From: Actinomycetota bacterium
GTDB taxonomy: Bacteria > Actinomycetota > Actinomycetes > Propionibacteriales > Nocardioidaceae
Assembly: GCA_009702305.1 (NCBI GenBank)
Contig: WLIH01000146.1
Location: forward strand, 1 to 6,825
Direction of reading: 5' to 3'
Length of the DNA stretch: 6,825 nt
The notes beneath the pieces are model-generated. The model did not search any database. It was not told the origin of the DNA and saw only the letters and a program-made list of their open reading frames with translations. The translations under genes were made by a program, and so were the position numbers. Shown here piece after piece: positions 5,662 through 6,825 of the stretch (within the stretch, counting starts at the first letter, position 1; each line of letters opens with the position of its first letter).

Positions 5662-6702
5662 TCAGAGCGAGCAGCCCACCAGCACCGGCTCGGGCACCAG
5701 GGTGACGCCGTGGACCCGGGCCACCCCGTCGCGGATCTCACGGGCGAGGTCGAGCAGGTCGGCCGTGGTCGCGGAGCCGCGGTTGGTCAGCGCCAGCGTA
5801 TGGCGACCGGAGACCCGGGCCGGCCCCGCGCCGTAGCCCTTCGCGAAGCCGGCGTGCTCGATCAGCCACGCCGCGCTGGTCTTGACCCGACCGTCGGACT
5901 CCGGCCACGACGGTGCGCCGGCAGGCACGTCGCCCGGCGCGAGGACCGGGTTGGTGAAGAACGACCCCGCGCTCCAGGTGTCGTGGTCGTCGGGATCGAG
6001 GACCATCGCCTTCGCGGCGCGCAGGGCGAGCACGGCCTCGCGGACCTCGCCGAGGGGTGCCCGGCCGCCGGGCTCGACGCCCAGGCTGCGCGCCAGCTCG
6101 GCATAGGCGACCGGCTCGCCCAGCGTGCCCTGGCGCAGCTGGAAGGTCACCGACAGGACGACGTGGCGACCGGGGTCGGCCTTGAAACGGGAGTGGCGGT
6201 AGCCGAAGTGGCAGTCGGCGTTGGCGAAGGTGCGCACGCCCCGCAGGGTGCGGTCCCACACGCGCACCGAGGCGATCGTCTGGGCCACCTCCTGCCCGTA
6301 GGCCCCGACGTTCTGGATCGGGGTCGCACCCACCGCGCCCGGGATGCCGGAGAGCGCCTCGATCCCGACCCAGCCGCGCGCGACCGCGGTCGCGACGAGG
6401 TCGTCCCAGCTCTCCCCTGCGGCGACGGTCACGAGCACACCCCCGCAGGAGGGGTCGTCGCCGTCGACGTCCGCGCTGATGCCGCGGGAGGCGACCTTGA
6501 CCGCGGTGCCGGGGAACCCGTCGTCGGCGACCACGAGGTTGCTGCCACCGCCGAGGACCAGGACCCCCCGACCCGACTCGTCGGCCGTGGCGACGGCCGC
6601 GATCAACTCGGCCTCGCTCGTCGCCGTCACGAAGTCGGCGGCCGGACCGCCCAGGCGCAGGGTGGTGTGGTCAGCCAGCCGCTCGGCCGGGCGCTCAGCC
6701 AT
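5662..6702 (-). CDS. murB: UDP-N-acetylmuramate dehydrogenase (UDP-N-acetylenolpyruvoylglucosamine reductase)
   Basis: MurB uses FAD and NADPH to reduce UDP-GlcNAc-enolpyruvate to UDP-MurNAc, the second committed step of peptidoglycan precursor synthesis in the cytoplasm. The 346 residues match the type I (E. coli-like) enzyme. The FAD-binding part contains LRLGGPAADF (15-24), VLGGGSNLVV (49-58) and GIPGAVGATPIQNVGAYGQE (119-138). YRHSRFK (168-174) is diagnostic of type I, with Arg169. Catalytic Ser247 lies in SAGSFFTNP (244-252) and Glu338 in VPEPV near the C-terminus. Thr250 stands where Lys is common. The ATG at 6700-6702 lies in ATGGCTGA, overlapping the previous gene by 8 bases, with no strong ribosome binding site, so the two genes are probably coupled. 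Confidence 0.97.
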   Translation of the reverse strand: MAERPAERLADHTTLRLGGPAADFVTATSEAELIAAVATADESGRGVLVLGGGSNLVVADDGFPGTAVKVASRGISADVDGDDPSCGGVLVTVAAGESWDDLVATAVARGWVGIEALSGIPGAVGATPIQNVGAYGQEVAQTIASVRVWDRTLRGVRTFANADCHFGYRHSRFKADPGRHVVLSVTFQLRQGTLGEPVAYAELARSLGVEPGGRAPLGEVREAVLALRAAKAMVLDPDDHDTWSAGSFFTNPVLAPGDVPAGAPSWPESDGRVKTSAAWLIEHAGFAKGYGAGPARVSGRHTLALTNRGSATTADLLDLAREIRDGVARVHGVTLVPEPVLVGCSL

Positions 6703-6825
6703 CGGTCGGCCGGACCGTCGCCCGGGGCATCCCGAGCACCTTCTGCCCCCCGCAGGTGACCTCGAGGGCGATCGCGACCAGGCCGTCGGCGACGGTCTTG
6801 ACCACGCCGCCGACCTCGACGACCA
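6695..6825 (-). CDS. C-terminus of a probable MaoC/HadB-type dehydratase (partial)
   Basis: Only the last 42 residues are in the window; the 5' part lies beyond the right edge. The frame ends in TGA (6697-6695) inside the start of murB. The visible part, VVEVGGVVKTVADGLVAIAL followed by EVTCGGQKVLGMPRATVRPTDG, resembles the closing beta strands of hot-dog-fold MaoC dehydratases such as the HadB partner in actinobacterial fatty acid elongation. As I recall, such hadA/hadB-like genes lie upstream of murB in this order. The tail is too short for a firm assignment. Confidence 0.6.
   Translation of the reverse strand, partial: VVEVGGVVKTVADGLVAIALEVTCGGQKVLGMPRATVRPTDG

Noticed and set aside
5710..6759. 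Long plus-strand open frame opposite murB
   Set aside because: It is a complement of murB codons with no recognisable domain; murB on the other strand has every catalytic motif.

Overview
The window is high-GC DNA from an actinobacterium. Gene order and protein sequences (tRNA-Trp, secE, nusG, rplK, rplA, with aspartate aminotransferase, an adenosine-deaminase-like gene and murB on the other side) fit Propionibacteriales, and most resemble a Nocardioides-like organism; the genus is an inference from memory, not a search. GTG starts, Shine-Dalgarno-poor coupled genes and a leaderless promoter fit that group.

Layout. Positions 1-78 hold a short intergenic stretch with three copies of a 12-base motif, followed by a long perfect hairpin (79-122) that should end leftward transcription. 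From 143 to 2786 everything runs on the minus strand. In transcription order it is tRNA-Trp, secE (preprotein translocase subunit), nusG (elongation factor), rplK (L11) and rplA (L1), preceded by a candidate promoter at 2854-2884. A divergent 153-base region (2787-2939) separates this unit from a plus-strand operon. That operon is an aspartate-aminotransferase-type gene with a leaderless start at 2940, an adenosine-deaminase-family gene 4 bases later, and a small DUF4190-type membrane protein overlapping it by 4 bases. It converges on murB, which lies on the minus strand and overlaps by 8 bases an upstream gene cut by the right edge (probable MaoC/HadB-type dehydratase C-terminus).

The genes are mostly core: protein export, transcription elongation, ribosome GTPase centre and L1 stalk, amino-acid and nucleoside metabolism, and peptidoglycan precursor synthesis. 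No mobile element, CRISPR array or defence system was seen.

The most interesting signal is in RNA. The leaders of rplK and rplA carry the same stem / asymmetric internal loop / stem element, sharing TGTGGCAGGG on one side and TGACCAC on the other, just 5' of each ribosome binding site, each preceded by an unrelated GC-rich hairpin after the previous stop codon. This is a good candidate for a duplicated L1 autoregulatory site. Second are the helically phased GGGAAACTAGCG repeats at the left edge. Third is an adenosine deaminase homologue that keeps all metal and catalytic residues but has lost residues that contact adenosine in known enzymes.
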